Of a stretch of DNA of 64,000 nt, positions 61,940 to 64,000 are shown one piece after another (the stretch's first letter is position 1; each line of letters starts with the position of its first letter). The notes under the pieces are model-generated. The model was not told where the DNA came from. It was given only the letters and a program-made list of their open reading frames with translations, and ran no database searches. Source of the DNA: Achromobacter sp. UMC46 (GTDB lineage: Bacteria; Pseudomonadota; Gammaproteobacteria; Burkholderiales; Burkholderiaceae_B). The DNA is taken from assembly GCF_014170335.1 (NCBI RefSeq), contig NZ_LZZS01000034.1, forward strand, positions 1 through 64,000, read 5' to 3'. The position numbers were made by a program, and so were the translations under genes.

Positions 61940-62921
61940 TGGCGCCTCCTTTGACGTGCTGGCTGCGCAGGCGCGGGTCCACCACGCCGTACATCATGTC
62001 CACCAGCGTGTTCAGGGCCACGAAGATGAAAGACACGATCACCAGATAGGCGGCCATGACGGGGATGTCCACGAACATGACCGATTGGATGAACAGCAGC
62101 CCCATTCCCGGCCACTGGAACACGGTTTCCGTGATCAGCGCGAACGCGATCAGGTTGCCGATCTGCATGCCCGTCACGGTGATGACCGGCATCAGGCAAT
62201 TGCGCAGCGCCAGCCGGAAATGCACCACGCGGTCCGGCAGGCCCCGGGCCCGCGCGAACTTGATGAACTCGGTGCGTAGCGTCTCCAGCATCTCGGCCCG
62301 CACCAGCCGCATGATGAGCGTGATCTGGAACAGCGCCAGCGTGATCGACGGCAGCACCAGCGCCGCGCGGCCCGACGGCGTCAACAGGCCCGTGGACCAC
62401 CACCCGATCTTCACCGTGTCGCCGCGGCCGAATCCGGGCAGCCAGCCCAGTTGCACCGAGAAGATCAGGATCAGCATGATGCCCACCACGAAGCTGGGCA
62501 GCGAAATGCCCAGGATGGACACGAACTGCAACGCCTGCGCCAGGCGCGACTTGCGGTAGATGGCCGTCAGCACGCCCAGTGGCACCCCGATGACGAGCGA
62601 CAGCAGCGTCGCCATCATCACCAGTTCGAAGGTGGCAGGAAAGCGTTCGGCCACCAGTGCGAACACGTCCTGCTGGTTGCGGTACGAAATGCCGAACTCG
62701 CCTTGCGCCGCGTTGGTCACGAAGTGCACGAACTGCATGCCCACCGACGCGTTCAACCCCAGCCGCTCGCGCAGCTCGTCGCGCTGCGTCTGCGAGGCCT
62801 GCTCGTTCAGCATCATGTCGACGGGGTCGCCGACAAAACGGAAAATCACGAAGGCCAGCAACGCCACCGCCAGCATCACGCCGACCGCGTTTACGACCCG
62901 TCTAACAATGAATGCCAGCAT
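61929..62921 (-). CDS. Peptide/opine-type ABC transporter permease (DppB-like)
   Basis: The 330-residue permease starts MLAFIVRRVVNAVGVMLAVA (first helix). The DppB motifs are RERLGLN, FGISYRNQQDVFALV, EFIKFARARGLPDRVV (EAA loop) and LITETVFQWPGMG. It sits 80 bp downstream of the substrate-binding protein gene. Confidence 0.92.
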   Translation of the reverse strand: MLAFIVRRVVNAVGVMLAVALLAFVIFRFVGDPVDMMLNEQASQTQRDELRERLGLNASVGMQFVHFVTNAAQGEFGISYRNQQDVFALVAERFPATFELVMMATLLSLVIGVPLGVLTAIYRKSRLAQALQFVSILGISLPSFVVGIMLILIFSVQLGWLPGFGRGDTVKIGWWSTGLLTPSGRAALVLPSITLALFQITLIMRLVRAEMLETLRTEFIKFARARGLPDRVVHFRLALRNCLMPVITVTGMQIGNLIAFALITETVFQWPGMGLLFIQSVMFVDIPVMAAYLVIVSFIFVALNTLVDMMYGVVDPRLRSQHVKGGANAH

Positions 62922-63001
62922 GTGCGGCTCCTTTCAGACCCGAAGTCGGAATCAGGGCCGCTGCGCCGCTTGCGGCGCGCGGCGGCCCGCTCAGGCACGC
63001 G

Positions 63002-64000
63002 TCACTGCATGCGCACGTTCCACAGCCGGGCCTTGTTGTCCGGCATCTGCAGCACGTCGCCCACCTTGGCGCCCACGGCCCAGGCCATGGGCTGCTGGTG
63101 CAACGGCAGGAAGCGCACGTCGTCATGCAGGGTCTGCAGCACCTCGGCCATCATCTGGATGCGTTTCGGGCGGTCCATCTCGGCGGCGGCCGCATCGATC
63201 TTCGCGTCCAGCGCGGCGTCGCCCCACTGCCCCCAGTTGAAGACGCCCGCAGGCCCCGTGCGGCTGTGCATCACCTGCAGCAGAATCGACAACGCGTCGA
63301 TCTGCGGCTCGTTGGCCCAGCCGTGGATGGTGATGTCGAACTCGCCGCGCGAACGCTTGGGGTTCTGCAGCGAACGCGGGCCGCTGGCCAGCGTCGCCTT
63401 CACGCCGATCCGCGCCCACATCGACGCGGCAGCCTGGCAAAGCTCTTCCTCGTTCACGAACATGTCGTTGGAGCACAGCAGCGACAGCGTGAATCCGTCG
63501 GGGTAGCCCGCGTCGGCCAGCAGTGTCTTGGCGCGCGCGGCATCGAACGGCAGGCGCTCGTCCTGGCGGGCCTCGTAGCCCGGGATGGACGGCGCCACCA
63601 GCGCGCCCGTGGTGCGCGACAGGCCGCGCATCACGCGCTTTTGCAGCAGATCGGGCGACAGCGCCATATACAGCGCCTGGCGCACGCGTACATCTTTCAG
63701 CGGATTCTTGTCGGTGATGTTGGAGCCGACAAGCTTGTCGCCCAGGTTGAAGCCGAAGTACAGCGTGCGCAGTTCGGTTGCCGCCAGCACCTTCACGTTC
63801 GGCGCGGCGCGCAGGCGGTCCAGATCCTGCAGCGGCGCGTTTTCCGTGAAGTTGATGTCGCCCGACAGCAGCGCCGCGACTCGCGTCGGCGCCGACGCGA
63901 TGGGCGTGAATTCGATGCGGTCCAGGTTGTGGCGCGGCGTGTCCCACCAGTCCTTGTTCACGACCAGCACGGTCCGCGTGTCGGGGCGGTACGACTCCAC
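63002..64000 (-). CDS. ABC transporter substrate-binding protein, family 5 (partial)
   Basis: This is the C-terminal 332 residues of a DppA/OppA-type solute-binding protein. The gene runs off the right edge, so the start and signal peptide are outside. Visible family features are LVVNKDWWD, VRQALYMALSPDLLQKRV and FDITIHGWANEPQIDAL. As the first gene of the operon it defines the substrate taken up by the DppBCDF-like machinery, which is followed by two amidohydrolases. Confidence 0.9.
   Translation of the reverse strand: MESYRPDTRTVLVVNKDWWDTPRHNLDRIEFTPIASAPTRVAALLSGDINFTENAPLQDLDRLRAAPNVKVLAATELRTLYFGFNLGDKLVGSNITDKNPLKDVRVRQALYMALSPDLLQKRVMRGLSRTTGALVAPSIPGYEARQDERLPFDAARAKTLLADAGYPDGFTLSLLCSNDMFVNEEELCQAAASMWARIGVKATLASGPRSLQNPKRSRGEFDITIHGWANEPQIDALSILLQVMHSRTGPAGVFNWGQWGDAALDAKIDAAAAEMDRPKRIQMMAEVLQTLHDDVRFLPLHQQPMAWAVGAKVGDVLQMPDNKARLWNVRMQ

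Overview
The window is about 64 kb of GC-rich chromosome from a betaproteobacterium of the family Alcaligenaceae, most likely Achromobacter or a close Bordetella relative. The evidence is the 5' end of a 16S rRNA gene at the left edge, the dnaE-linked glycan cluster, LpxO, the TRAP and DppBCDF-type transporters, and the strong third-position G/C bias. The genus call is an inference.

Left part (1-12.7 kb): the start of a 16S gene on the minus strand, with its boxA leader and three candidate tandem rrn promoters. Next come RNase G (rng), a DUF3053-type lipoprotein, and two divergent diguanylate cyclase genes, one frameshifted near its end. A Kef-type K+/H+ antiporter, the lipid A flippase msbA, a family 9 glycosyltransferase, a DUF218 membrane protein and a small cysteine-cluster protein follow.

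Glycan/replication block (12.7-22.9 kb): six envelope-glycan genes (three GT4, one GT2, two polysaccharide deacetylases) lie tightly packed downstream of dnaE on the minus strand, with 1-26 bp overlaps. The lipid A hydroxylase lpxO is divergent from dnaE. With msbA, the family 9 transferase and kdkA (47 kb), the window is rich in lipopolysaccharide functions.

Middle (22.9-51 kb): a nitrate/sulfonate-type ABC ATPase with a fused double permease, the helicase hrpA, argA with a terminator-like leader, yggX, a phospholipase C lacking an export signal, phoU with a candidate Pho box, rpiA, an AidB-like acyl-CoA dehydrogenase, an amidase, rmuC, a YrbL-like protein, mpg (with a terminator inside its 5' end), an ArsC-like protein, a PotFGHI polyamine importer, kdkA, a truncated haemoglobin and a large FtsX-type permease.

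Right part (51-64 kb): a DctPQM TRAP transporter, an IS110-family transposase in a palindrome-rich region, and a Dpp/Opp-type ABC transporter operon containing two amidohydrolase genes. That operon probably imports and hydrolyses an amide or heterocyclic nitrogen compound. The window ends inside its substrate-binding protein gene.

The most unusual content is non-coding. Four copies of a structured repeat of about 150-170 bp lie at 26.2-26.7, 54.0-54.2 and 56.1-56.2 kb. Each is bounded by a 19-32 bp inverted repeat whose sequence differs between copies but stays self-complementary. Each encloses two smaller hairpins with compensatory base changes and three conserved unpaired motifs. Three of the four lie just after stop codons, in the direction of transcription. 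Two flank the IS110 element. I do not recognise this family.
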